Below are positions 1 through 7,497 of a stretch of DNA of 18,959 bases, one piece after another. This DNA comes from Crocosphaera chwakensis CCY0110 (GTDB lineage: Bacteria; Cyanobacteriota; Cyanobacteriia; Cyanobacteriales; Microcystaceae), in NCBI RefSeq assembly GCF_000169335.1, contig NZ_AAXW01000080.1, positions 1 through 18,959 of the forward strand, read 5' to 3'. The notes under the pieces are model-generated. The model ran no database searches, was not told where the DNA came from, and worked only from the letters and a program-made list of their open reading frames with translations. Every line of letters begins with the position of its first letter. Within the stretch, counting starts at the first letter, position 1. The translations under genes were made by a program, and so were the position numbers.

Positions 1-2
1 CT

Positions 3-281
3 ATGAATGCTCAACAAGGGCCTGGATGCAATTCCTATGATAATTGTCCACGGGGAGGGGAAGCTTATTATGGGCGCATTTGCACCAACAGTTCTGGGGG
101 TCGTCTTAATGTCAGAACTGGGCCTGGAACTAACTATCGTAGTGTAACGCAGGTTCCTAATGGAACGACAGTTCCTGTGTTTGACAGAGCCAGTGGTCAA
201 GATGGTCAGTCTTACACATGGCAGCGTATTAATTATAACGGCGTACAAGGTTGGGTTCGTTCTGACTATGTTTGTGATTAG
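3..281 (+). CDS. Bacterial SH3 domain protein, probably truncated by the window edge
   Basis: Residues about 30-92 form a bacterial SH3 (SH3b/SH3_3) domain: the signature LNVRTGPGTNY is followed by a VPNGTTVPV strand and the closing GVQGWVRSDYV. Such domains usually bind peptidoglycan or other cell-envelope ligands, so an extracytoplasmic role is likely. The first 30 residues are Gly- and Cys-rich. There is no signal peptide in the visible part, and an ATG lies only two bases from the window edge, so the true start is probably upstream and this is the C-terminal part of a longer exported protein. The stop is TAG at 279-281. The domain call is firm; the ligand is not known. Confidence 0.75.
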   Translation: MNAQQGPGCNSYDNCPRGGEAYYGRICTNSSGGRLNVRTGPGTNYRSVTQVPNGTTVPVFDRASGQDGQSYTWQRINYNGVQGWVRSDYVCD

Positions 282-351
282 GTAATTTCTAGTCAATTTA
301 CCAACAAAAATAATAAAGAGTCCCATAGTCAAGTGTCTCTAGGACAAGAGT

Positions 352-376
352 TGGCCGTTGATAACTTCATCGGCCA
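352..376. terminator. Weak hairpin after the SH3 gene
   Basis: TGGCCG (352-357) pairs with CGGCCA (371-376) across a 13-base loop, 70 bases after the SH3 stop codon. No clear T-run follows, so it may be a weak or Rho-assisted end, or only a chance hairpin. Confidence 0.3.
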
Positions 377-410
377 CTTAATTTGTCTAATCAATTAGAA
401 CTGATAACTG

Positions 411-518
411 ATACCAAATCCGCTTATTTTAGTAGAGTAACATTTTTTCTCCCTGCTCCCTGCTCCCTGCTCCCTGCTTCAAGACTTAATACTATACTAT
501 CTAAAACGGATCTAGTAT
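411..518 (+). mobile_element. MITE-like repeat, copy 1 (four heptamers)
   Basis: A 108-bp non-coding element matches 16033-16133 in inverted orientation. Its ends are imperfect inverted repeats: ATACCAAATCCG on the left and the complement of ATACTAGATCCG on the right (10 of 12), continuing less perfectly for about 30 bp. The middle holds four tandem CTCCCTG units (450-477). By comparison with copy 2 the mobile unit is 413-516, flanked by AT on both sides. There is no transposase inside, so movement would need one supplied in trans. The AT/TA dinucleotide duplication suggests an IS630/Tc1-type helper, which is an inference. Confidence 0.8.
450..477 (+). repeat. Heptamer tandem repeat (CTCCCTG x4)
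   Basis: Four perfect head-to-tail CTCCCTG units lie inside the MITE-like element. Short heptanucleotide repeats of this kind (STRRs) are well known in cyanobacterial genomes. The other copy of the element has three units, so the array changes length. Confidence 0.85.
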
Positions 519-654
519 GATAACTGCTTACTGTTCAAATATCTCACTAACGATAGATGAATAATTTCTAACTAATGATGGATGGAGACTTTGTTAACTT
601 TTGTTAACGTGGAAATGAGATATATAAATTCTAAAGAACTCAAAGGAGTCATTA

Positions 655-1482
655 ATGCCTATTAAAATAAGAGAAGATATTGCTTATATTCTGTTAGACA
701 AAATTAATCAAGCTAATCAAAAGGGAAGCGAAACAGTAGACTTCAATAATACAGACTTTACAGGAAGAAACTTAACCGTTTCTGACTTCCTAGGACAATT
801 AGATTATTTCAACCAAAAAGGTTACATTGACGCAGAATTTACAGGGAATGCTTATGCAAAACAAGAAGATGTTCCCTCATTAGTCGAAGCAGACGATATT
901 GATTTTCGTATTGCTAACACATTAGGTGCGCCTGATGGACCGTTACCCCATTTAATCCGTTTCAAAAAAGCTTCTTTAACCGAAAAAGGTCATAAAGCTT
1001 TGCAACGTTTACAAGATAATTATCCCAAAGCCTTAGAAAAGGGTCCTAACGTTCCTATTGCAACTAAAGACTTACCTTTCCTTGAGAAAGTTCAACTAAA
1101 AGCGGAACTTCCTGATATTTTCGATGCAAGAGATTTAACCATTATTGTGTATCGAACCTTGCGAGATTTGATGACAACAGAATCATCAGAGAAAGTTAAA
1201 TCAGAATTCAAAGAAGAGAATAAAGAAGAACTTCATGAACTTTGGAAAGATAATAATCCTTTGGTATCTTGGTTAAGCAAGATTCGTCCTCCTCTTAACT
1301 TTGATGGTCAAACCTTCTTAAGACGTATCGAACAAGAGGGTGGTGTACCTCGTGGAACTGACGGTGTGAAGGTAATTAAAGCGGTTTTCTCTGCTACCAA
1401 AGAAGAGTTATCCGATGCAATGAAACAAGAAATCGAAGCAGTATTACCTGATAATATCAAAAATATTTGGCAAGCTGCTTAA
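655..1482 (+). CDS. DUF2267 domain protein with an extra N-terminal region
   Basis: This 275-residue soluble protein has a C-terminal half (about residues 145-272) that resembles DUF2267: a helical region followed by GGVPRGTDGVKVIKAVFSA and an acidic helix ending in LPDNIKNIW. DUF2267 proteins are of unknown biochemistry and are often found with stress genes. The N-terminal 130 residues (DIAYILLDKINQA..., then a LTEKGHKALQRL segment) read like a small helical or winged-helix module, but I do not recognise a named family there. A strong ribosome site, AAAGGAG, lies 7 bases before the ATG. The gene is convergent with hspA and shares its downstream hairpins. Confidence 0.7.
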   Translation: MPIKIREDIAYILLDKINQANQKGSETVDFNNTDFTGRNLTVSDFLGQLDYFNQKGYIDAEFTGNAYAKQEDVPSLVEADDIDFRIANTLGAPDGPLPHLIRFKKASLTEKGHKALQRLQDNYPKALEKGPNVPIATKDLPFLEKVQLKAELPDIFDARDLTIIVYRTLRDLMTTESSEKVKSEFKEENKEELHELWKDNNPLVSWLSKIRPPLNFDGQTFLRRIEQEGGVPRGTDGVKVIKAVFSATKEELSDAMKQEIEAVLPDNIKNIWQAA

Positions 1483-1514
1483 TAGTTAGGGCAAGAATAA
1501 GATAGATAAGTAAT

Positions 1515-1542
1515 GTAGAGACGTTTCTATGAACGTCTCTAC
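1515..1542. terminator. GTAGAGACG-type cyanobacterial hairpin repeat
   Basis: GTAGAGACGTT (1515-1525) and AACGTCTCTAC (1532-1542) form a perfect 11-bp stem with a 6-base loop, followed by AATATTTT. This palindrome closely resembles a dispersed intergenic repeat seen in many cyanobacteria. It lies 33 bases after the DUF2267 stop and could end that transcript. Confidence 0.65.
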
Positions 1543-1573
1543 AATATTTTATGGATAGATAATAGAATGGAGT

Positions 1574-1610
1574 AGTGGACAATTTTAACTTTAATTTAAA
1601 ATTGTCCACT
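1574..1610. terminator. Bidirectional hairpin terminator between DUF2267 gene and hspA
   Basis: A perfect 15-bp stem (1574-1588 with 1596-1610) has a 7-base loop, CTTTAAT. The stem has a TTTTAA tract near the loop. It ends 9 bases from the hspA stop codon, so it probably serves as the hspA terminator on the minus strand and as a second barrier for the plus-strand gene. Confidence 0.7.
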
Positions 1611-1618
1611 CAACATAA

Positions 1619-2062
1619 CTACCCAAGGTTAACTTTAACCACTTTATTCTTTTCTTCTTCAGCTTTAGGTAAGGTTAGATGTAAAATTCCATCTTTGTAT
1701 TCTGCACTGATTTTTGTATTATCAATGAGAGCAGGTAAAGCAATGGAACGAGAAAACTTACCATAACGGAACTCACTTCGAGTAACACCGTTTTCCTCTG
1801 ATTTAGCTTCTTCTTTCCGTTCCCCAGTAATATAGATAGCTTCTTTTGTAGCTTGAATATCTACATCATCAGCTTTAATTCCAGGGAGTTCCAACTTGAG
1901 CATTACCGCTTCATCAGTCTCGGAAAGTTCAGCAGAAGGAGCAAAGGTTAGTTCTTTAAAATCCCTTGTTGAATTACTTAACCAACCTTCATCAAAAAGC
2001 TGATTCATTTGACGTTGTAAAGCGTTCATTTCTTTCCAAGGGTTATAACGTACAAGTGCCAT
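1619..2062 (-). CDS. hspA: Small heat-shock protein, Hsp20/alpha-crystallin family
   Basis: The 147-residue length is typical of a cyanobacterial class A small heat-shock protein, an ATP-independent holdase that keeps unfolding proteins soluble and in cyanobacteria also protects membranes. The N-terminal arm starts ALVRYNPWKEMNALQRQM. The alpha-crystallin domain covers about residues 42-135, with the ELPGIKADDVDI strand, the FRYGKFSRSIALP segment and the signature YKDGILHLTLPK. The C-terminal anchoring motif is VVKV. AGGAG lies 9 bases before the ATG. No CIRCE (HrcA) operator was seen upstream, so heat control, if present, would act by another route. Confidence 0.95.
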   Translation of the reverse strand: MALVRYNPWKEMNALQRQMNQLFDEGWLSNSTRDFKELTFAPSAELSETDEAVMLKLELPGIKADDVDIQATKEAIYITGERKEEAKSEENGVTRSEFRYGKFSRSIALPALIDNTKISAEYKDGILHLTLPKAEEEKNKVVKVNLG

Positions 2063-2518
2063 AGTTGTTATCTCCTAAGTTTGCTTATTGCTTATTTTTT
2101 CTTTGTTGTCTTCATCTTAACCGTAGAAAAACTCCCAGACAATACGGTTTTTTCGACCCATAATGGTGTAATTTGCGCTCTGATAAGTAAACGGATGATT
2201 CCCTTCTCGTTATTCATAATCTCAACAACAAAAACAGATACGATTACAAATCTTTGTAAATATAAGCCTTTAAAAATCCCTTAATTAAAAAGAATTATAA
2301 AAAAAATCAAAGAAATTTCCTAAAATCAGAAACTCGAAGATATATTGGTAATTAATCATAGGTGTGAGAGTGTTATAGCCTTGTATTTATTCATTAAATG
2401 CAATTGTCCCGAAGTAAAAAGATTAGCTGCTAATTGAGGAGAATTTTCTTCAAGCTATTCTTGGGATTTGGTTTGAATATTGAAGTTTTGTTGATAGAAA
2501 AATAAGGAATAAAAAATT
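2063..2518. other. Divergent promoter region between hspA and the L,D-transpeptidase-like gene
   Basis: This AT-rich 456-bp stretch must carry both outward promoters. I see no convincing gene in it. The plus-strand open frame at 2081-2284 has no family resemblance or ribosome site. No CIRCE element was seen. The one structured feature is the hairpin at 2119-2149, listed separately. Confidence 0.6.
2119..2149 (-). promoter_or_regulatory. Hairpin in the probable hspA leader
   Basis: AACCGTA (2119-2125) pairs with TACGGTT (2143-2149), and TTTT follows on the plus strand. On the minus strand the structure would lie about 55-90 bases upstream of the hspA ATG. It is a candidate leader structure or a terminator of antisense reading. 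The stem does not include the AGGAG, so it is not an obvious RNA thermometer. Confidence 0.3.
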
Positions 2519-3070
2519 ATGACTCGTTGGGTATTTCCTTCTGTGTTGTTAGGCTTGTTCTCTTCTTTAATGACACCTAACAATGTAGCGATGAGTATAG
2601 AGACTGAACAAATAGCCTATAATATGGGGCGACCTTGCAATACCTGTTTACATTTAGTTCCATCGGGGATGACAAATCAACAGAAAAATCCTATTTATTT
2701 TCTCAGAGTTTATCATCAAGGGCAGCTTTTATATACTTTTGAAACTGTTTCTGGTCGTTATTTTACTCAAACCAGAAACCGTAATCAAGCAGGAACAGAA
2801 GCACCTTTACCTGATGGAAATTATCAAATCAGTTCTCATACTGTCCCAGGAACGTTAGCTGAAGTTGGGGGACGTTTTTTACCTGTTTATCCCCAATTTT
2901 CTACAGGTAGAAGTGCGTTAGGCATCCACTATGATCCGAGTTACAATAAAGGTAATGGAGAAGATGGCACAGCCGGTTGTATTGGTTTGAGTTCTCGCGG
3001 ACATTTTTCCACATTAGTAACATTTATTGAAACTTATAAACCTCAATTATTAGTTGTGGATATTCAATAA
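2519..3070 (+). CDS. Exported L,D-transpeptidase-like protein (YkuD-type motif)
   Basis: The protein of 183 residues begins with a probable signal peptide (MTRWVFPSVLLGLFSSL). The C-terminal half carries the pattern expected of a YkuD-type L,D-transpeptidase: GIHYDP (His137), a Gly-rich linker, then TAGCIGLSS (Cys154), with His and Cys 17 residues apart. Such enzymes cross-link or attach molecules to peptidoglycan in the periplasm, with Cys as nucleophile. The upstream PLPDGNYQI strand also fits the fold. The usual SHGC is here TAGC, so this is a divergent member. A CNTC pair (residues 40-43) could form a disulfide. AAGGA lies 12 bases before the ATG. Fold likely, activity unproven. Confidence 0.6.
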   Translation: MTRWVFPSVLLGLFSSLMTPNNVAMSIETEQIAYNMGRPCNTCLHLVPSGMTNQQKNPIYFLRVYHQGQLLYTFETVSGRYFTQTRNRNQAGTEAPLPDGNYQISSHTVPGTLAEVGGRFLPVYPQFSTGRSALGIHYDPSYNKGNGEDGTAGCIGLSSRGHFSTLVTFIETYKPQLLVVDIQ

Positions 3071-3219
3071 AGTAATTTTTTCACCTCTTAACAAAAAGAA
3101 ATAAATTAGGAGAAAACTTCTTCTAAGTTATAACTTTCTTTAGAATGAATCAAACGGGGGGGATGACGATGATATAAGAATATGATAAATGTGTAATTTT
3201 ATCTCTTTAAAACGCACTT

Positions 3220-4086
3220 ATGGTCATTTCTATCGGTCATCTTGGCCCCGTTGGGACGAATGCAGAAACAGCAGCTTTAGCCTATGCTCATTGGTTAGAA
3301 GAAAACCAGGCAAAAGCTTCTTTATTATGTCCTTATCCGAGTATTGCTCAAACCTTACATTCTGTAGCTAGGGGAGACACTAATAAAGCGGTGGTCCCAG
3401 TAGAAAACTCAACAGAAGGGAGTGTGGCCATTACCTTAGACACATTATGGCAACTCGATCGCCTAAAAATTCAACAAGAGGTAGTGTTACCCATTATTCA
3501 TGCTTTCTTTTCACGGGGAACTTCTCTCAATGGGATAAAAACGGTGTATTCCCATCCTCAAGCTTTGGCACAATGTCAACGATGGTTGCAGCAAAACCTT
3601 CCTAATGTCGCTTTAATTCCTACTAATTCTACCACCGAAGCTTTACAAAAAATCAGTCTCGAACCCACCGCCGGAGCGATCGCAGCACCCCGTGCAGCCA
3701 AACTATACCATGTTCCTATTTTAGTCAATCACATTAATGATTATCCTGATAACTGTACTCGTTTTTGGGTAATGACCTTAAACCCTACGCCGACGGTGGG
3801 GAGTCGTATCTCTTTAGCATTCAGTGTCCCTGCTAATATTCCAGGTTCTCTGATGAAACCGTTACAAGTCTTTGCTCAACGCAATATTAACCTAAGTCGC
3901 ATTGAGTCTCGTCCCACCAAGCGATCGCTAGGGGAATATGTCTTTTATCTTGATGTTGAAGGAAACCATGAAGATCCCAACATTAATGATGCGCTCAATG
4001 ATTTAACCTCCCACACAGAAGTGATTAAGATATATGGTAGTTATCCTGTCTTATTTCTTAAAGAAACGGATCTTGAGCAACTTTAA
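3220..4086 (+). CDS. pheA: Prephenate dehydratase
   Basis: It converts prephenate to phenylpyruvate, the committed step to phenylalanine, in the cytosol. The 288-residue length is that of the free-standing dehydratase without chorismate mutase. The catalytic domain (about residues 3-185) has LGPVGTNAE, the substrate loop PVENSTEGSV (60-69) and the TRF motif (180-182) with the essential Thr. The ACT regulatory domain (about 196-280) has GSLMKPL and the ESRP motif (229-232) that binds phenylalanine, so feedback inhibition is expected. Two HIP1 octamers lie inside. No ribosome site stands before the ATG at 3220, but the LGPVGT start fits the family N-terminus. Confidence 0.95.
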   Translation: MVISIGHLGPVGTNAETAALAYAHWLEENQAKASLLCPYPSIAQTLHSVARGDTNKAVVPVENSTEGSVAITLDTLWQLDRLKIQQEVVLPIIHAFFSRGTSLNGIKTVYSHPQALAQCQRWLQQNLPNVALIPTNSTTEALQKISLEPTAGAIAAPRAAKLYHVPILVNHINDYPDNCTRFWVMTLNPTPTVGSRISLAFSVPANIPGSLMKPLQVFAQRNINLSRIESRPTKRSLGEYVFYLDVEGNHEDPNINDALNDLTSHTEVIKIYGSYPVLFLKETDLEQL

Positions 4087-4129
4087 GGTACTACCATCAG
4101 TTTGGATATGGTCACTGTCAACTGATAAG

Positions 4130-4768
4130 CTATTTAAGCACATCTTTTAAGGCGGTTCGTGCAGCTAAATGATTACGGGTAGAAGTTAAAATTTCAATTT
4201 CCCGTTCTAGACGAGCTTTGGTTTCTTGCATCTCTAACAATAGTTGCTGTTCTGCAGCCACTCCATATAAATTACCAGCAACCCAGTAAGATAATTCTAC
4301 AGGAAGTTCTGGCAAATCATCGGGTAATTCAATTTTTTGATCGGTTAATTTGGCTGAAAGGCGCACTACATCCCGTAACAACTGGCCGACTTCAGTGGCC
4401 ATCGGATAAATATTTTCTGTGCTTGGCTTATCTTCGATCCATTCTACTAAACCAACCCGATAAGGTTTTTCTCGGACATATTCAAGGATACGAAACCGTT
4501 GCTGCCCCATCGTTAAGATTTTCATGCGATCGTCGGGGAGACGTTGAAAACGAACTAACTCCGCACAAGAACCCACTTTAGCAATTTCTCCATTGACGGG
4601 ATTAACCATGACCACACCAAAACGGCGATCCTCTTCTAGAATAGTATTCATCATCATGCGATAACGAAACTCAAAGATATGCAGAGGAAGAGGACGACCA
4701 GGAAATAATACGACTTCAGGTAAGGGGAAGATAGGAAGTTCTCGAACTGCAAGGGAAGAAGATGTCAT
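4130..4768 (-). CDS. Lon substrate-binding (LAN) domain protein
   Basis: This 212-residue protein consists of the N-terminal substrate-binding domain of Lon protease without ATPase or protease parts. Diagnostic segments are ELPIFPLPEVVLFPGRPLPL, HIFEFRYRMM, FGVVMVN, GSCAELVRFQRLPDDRMKI and GQQRFRI. The last 30 residues form a charged helix (LLLEMQETKARLEREIEIL), probably coiled coil. Free-standing forms are common in cyanobacteria and may handle misfolded proteins, but no defined role is known. I start at the ATG at 4768; a TTG at 4777 would add three residues. It is convergent with pheA, 43 bases apart. Confidence 0.85.
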   Translation of the reverse strand: MTSSSLAVRELPIFPLPEVVLFPGRPLPLHIFEFRYRMMMNTILEEDRRFGVVMVNPVNGEIAKVGSCAELVRFQRLPDDRMKILTMGQQRFRILEYVREKPYRVGLVEWIEDKPSTENIYPMATEVGQLLRDVVRLSAKLTDQKIELPDDLPELPVELSYWVAGNLYGVAAEQQLLLEMQETKARLEREIEILTSTRNHLAARTALKDVLK

Positions 4769-5017
4769 AATAATCAAGCGCGCATTTTAGCTTTTATTTA
4801 ATACTGTAACTGATTTTCTCCATTAGATCAGGTATGTTCAGCAAAAAAGTCAGTTAAGCAGAATTTTTTATCTTCATTTTTTGAGAATTTCAAGGTTAAT
4901 ATTTAGTATTAGCAACTTTTCTAATGTTTAAAATCTTTTTTTTGTCTAGAAGCGTTAGTATTATCTTTATTAAATATATTGTTGGGACTATATTTGTCAC
5001 AATTAGTATTATTATAA

Positions 5018-5032
5018 TGAGATAAAGTCTCA
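5018..5032 (-). terminator. Small hairpin downstream of recQ
   Basis: TGAGA and TCTCA (5018-5032) form a 5-bp stem about 30 bases after the recQ stop on the minus strand, in an AT-rich stretch. It is a weak candidate end for the recQ transcript. The rest of 4769-5060 shows nothing else recognisable. Confidence 0.25.
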
Positions 5033-5060
5033 ACCTTTATTAAGTCTTATATCAAGTCTT

Positions 5061-7193
5061 TTAATCGTTTTTTCTGTGATACCAAGCCCTAACCACCCTT
5101 AGTTCGTTATAACTATAATTATCTCCTAAGTTATTTTTTAAGAGGGTTAAAGAACCATCTCCAAGGGTTTGAATACATTTAATAATCATCTCTTTTTTTT
5201 CTTCTGAAATAAACTTATCAATATCAATAGGTTGCTGCATTTCAATTAATTCAGCAATATGAGTATAAATAGTGGATTCTTTTAAGTTTCTTCTTTCGGC
5301 AATTTCTGAAACGCTTAACCCTTGTTGATATAATTGTAAGGTAACCATGTTGCTTGATGTCGGTAAAGGAGTAGGTAAACTTTGCTGTTGACAAAATTCC
5401 CTAATTTCTGATACAAAACTATCGCCATATTGTTGTGTTTTGTAAGCAGTTACTCCAGAAATTTTTTTAAATGCGTCTATAGTTTGAGGTTTAATTTGTG
5501 CCATTAATCTTAAACTCGAATCTGCAAAAACAACATAAGGTGCAACTTTATTTTGATCGGCTAAATGTTTTCTTAATTGTCGTAGTTTATGCAATAATAA
5601 ATCACTTTCTGCTTTTCTAGGACTATAATCGTTTGATGCTTTCGAGGTTAAAGATTTTGCGATAGCAATTTCTACTTTTCGCTCGTTTCTAAAGATTTCC
5701 CAACTATACTTATTCAATTTTAAAACAGAAAATCCGTCCGTAGTTTCGTTGACAAAACCTTGATGAATTAAAGAACGCCCTAACATCTTCCATTCTGCGG
5801 CACTTTTATCTTTTCCGATGCCATAGGTTGATAATAAATGGTGTCCATACTTTTCAACTTTTTTCTTTTTAGACCCTCTTAAAACATCAATAATATGACT
5901 CATACCAAATCTTTCTTGGCAACGAGCAACACAGGATAAAAATTTTTGTGCTTCAATTGTCCAATCTTCAACCGGTTTAGGATGTTTACAATTATCACAA
6001 TTATCACACTTTCCTTTATATTGCTGTCCAAAATACCTTAAAACAATACTTCTTCTGCATTCGGTTCCTTCTGCATAATCTACCACTTGTCTTAGCTGTT
6101 GACGACCGACTCTTTGCTCTTTTTCATCAATTTTTTGATCGATTAAATATTCAAGGCGTTTCAAATCTCCGAAACTGAAAAATAAGGCGCAGTTAGCCGG
6201 TTCTCCATCCCTTCCTGCACGACCTGATTCTTGATAATAACTTTCTAAGTTTCTCGGTAAATCATAATGAACAACAAAGCGAACATCTGGCTTATTAATT
6301 CCCATTCCAAAGGCAATCGTTGCTACTATGATTCTCACATCATCCCGAATAAAACGAGTTTGATTGGTTGCTCTCTCATCATCATACATTCCTGCATGAT
6401 AGGGCAAAGCGTCAATTCCGTCTTGTTGGAGTCGTAAAGCGATGGTTTCTACATTCTTACGACTTAAACAATAAATAATTCCTGAGCCTTCTTGATTACG
6501 AATATAATTTAGTAACTGAGTATAACTTCGTCTGGATTTTTGTTGAACTTCATAATATAAATTAGGACGATCAAAACTCGCTACATGAACTGTCGGATTT
6601 TGTAACCCCAACTGTTCAATAATATCTGCTCTTACTCGTTTCGTTGCGGTTGCAGTCAACGCAAACATAGGAACTTTGGGATAACGAAAACGTAACTGTT
6701 TCAACTGTCGATATTCTGGACGAAAATCATGACCCCAAGCTGACACACAATGAGCCTCATCAATGGCAAAAGCAGATAAGCCAACTTTCTGCTTCAAAAA
6801 ATCTAAAAAATTTAAAAAGTTATCATTTAATAATCGTTCTGGCGCGACATAAACTAATTTTATTTTACCTTTCAAAATAGCATTTTCCCTTGACTGTAAT
6901 TCCTCTCGATTTAATGTACTATTTAGAAAAGTTGCTCCAATACCATTGTCCAATAAAGCATCAACTTGATCCTGCATTAATGCAATAAGGGGAGAAACCA
7001 CAACACAGACACCAGATTTTAATAAAGCAGGAAGTTGAAAACATAAAGATTTACCGCCACCAGTAGGCATAATAATCAATAAATCCTTATCATTTAACGC
7101 TTCGTTAATAATCTGTTTTTGACCGGAACGAAATTGATCATAACCAAAAAAATATTTAAGGGCATTTTCTAAACAATTAAACTGAGATATCAT
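5061..7193 (-). CDS. recQ: ATP-dependent DNA helicase RecQ
   Basis: A 3'-5' DNA helicase of recombination and replication-fork repair. At 710 residues it is a full-length RecQ. The helicase core has the Q motif (RSGQKQII), Walker A PTGGGKS (43-49), DEAH (145-148), the RecQ aromatic loop around CVSAWGHDFRPEY and motif VI QESGRAGRDGE. The RQC region has zinc-binding Cys379, 396, 399 and 402. An HRDC domain lies at about 530-605. The C-terminus adds a helix-turn-helix (about 615-650, GLSVSEIAERRNLKESTIYTHI) of the type found at the end of many RecQ proteins. No HIP1 site is present in 2.1 kb, unlike the neighbouring genes. It appears to be a single-gene unit. Confidence 0.97.
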   Translation of the reverse strand: MISQFNCLENALKYFFGYDQFRSGQKQIINEALNDKDLLIIMPTGGGKSLCFQLPALLKSGVCVVVSPLIALMQDQVDALLDNGIGATFLNSTLNREELQSRENAILKGKIKLVYVAPERLLNDNFLNFLDFLKQKVGLSAFAIDEAHCVSAWGHDFRPEYRQLKQLRFRYPKVPMFALTATATKRVRADIIEQLGLQNPTVHVASFDRPNLYYEVQQKSRRSYTQLLNYIRNQEGSGIIYCLSRKNVETIALRLQQDGIDALPYHAGMYDDERATNQTRFIRDDVRIIVATIAFGMGINKPDVRFVVHYDLPRNLESYYQESGRAGRDGEPANCALFFSFGDLKRLEYLIDQKIDEKEQRVGRQQLRQVVDYAEGTECRRSIVLRYFGQQYKGKCDNCDNCKHPKPVEDWTIEAQKFLSCVARCQERFGMSHIIDVLRGSKKKKVEKYGHHLLSTYGIGKDKSAAEWKMLGRSLIHQGFVNETTDGFSVLKLNKYSWEIFRNERKVEIAIAKSLTSKASNDYSPRKAESDLLLHKLRQLRKHLADQNKVAPYVVFADSSLRLMAQIKPQTIDAFKKISGVTAYKTQQYGDSFVSEIREFCQQQSLPTPLPTSSNMVTLQLYQQGLSVSEIAERRNLKESTIYTHIAELIEMQQPIDIDKFISEEKKEMIIKCIQTLGDGSLTLLKNNLGDNYSYNELRVVRAWYHRKND

Positions 7194-7497
7194 AAGAGAA
7201 AAACCGACTTTTTAAAGATTTCATGACCAAAGTAAATGTAAGCTTATCTTAAAGTTTATCAAAGTTTCATGATAAAAGTCTAAAAAGCTTAATATTAAAA
7301 CCTTCAAAGCTAAGGAAAATGGTTACTTCTTGGTTTAAAGAAATCATAAGATTAGAATGATAGAAAAAATTATCCGCGTAATCACTAAATAATAGAACAA
7401 AAAAAGTGATTAGCAATACAGACAAAATACTAGATAATTTTAAGTCAAAATGTTATGATAAACAGGCACGGCAATATAGAATAATAGGTGAATTAAC
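7194..7497. other. Divergent intergenic region recQ / gpmI
   Basis: This 304-bp AT-rich region holds the two divergent promoters and no gene. It contains an 8-bp inverted repeat, TAATCACT (7379-7386) and AGTGATTA (7405-7412), about 85 bases upstream of gpmI, which could be an operator or a chance hairpin. TATAGAATA near 7476 is a possible -10-like sequence close to the gpmI start. Two TTTCATGA copies (7221 and 7265) lie on the recQ side. Confidence 0.45.

Noticed and set aside
450..477. CRISPR-like tandem repeat
   Set aside because: The units are 7 bp with no spacers; it is a short tandem repeat inside a MITE-like element.
1575..1766. Plus-strand open frame of 63 codons
   Set aside because: It lies opposite the end of hspA, starts within the terminator hairpin and has no family resemblance.
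2081..2284. Plus-strand open frame of 67 codons in the hspA upstream region
   Set aside because: AT-rich, hydrophobic by composition, no ribosome site, and it covers the expected hspA leader.
2063..2518. CIRCE/HrcA operator upstream of hspA
   Set aside because: I searched by eye for TTAGCACTC and GAGTGCTAA and found neither.
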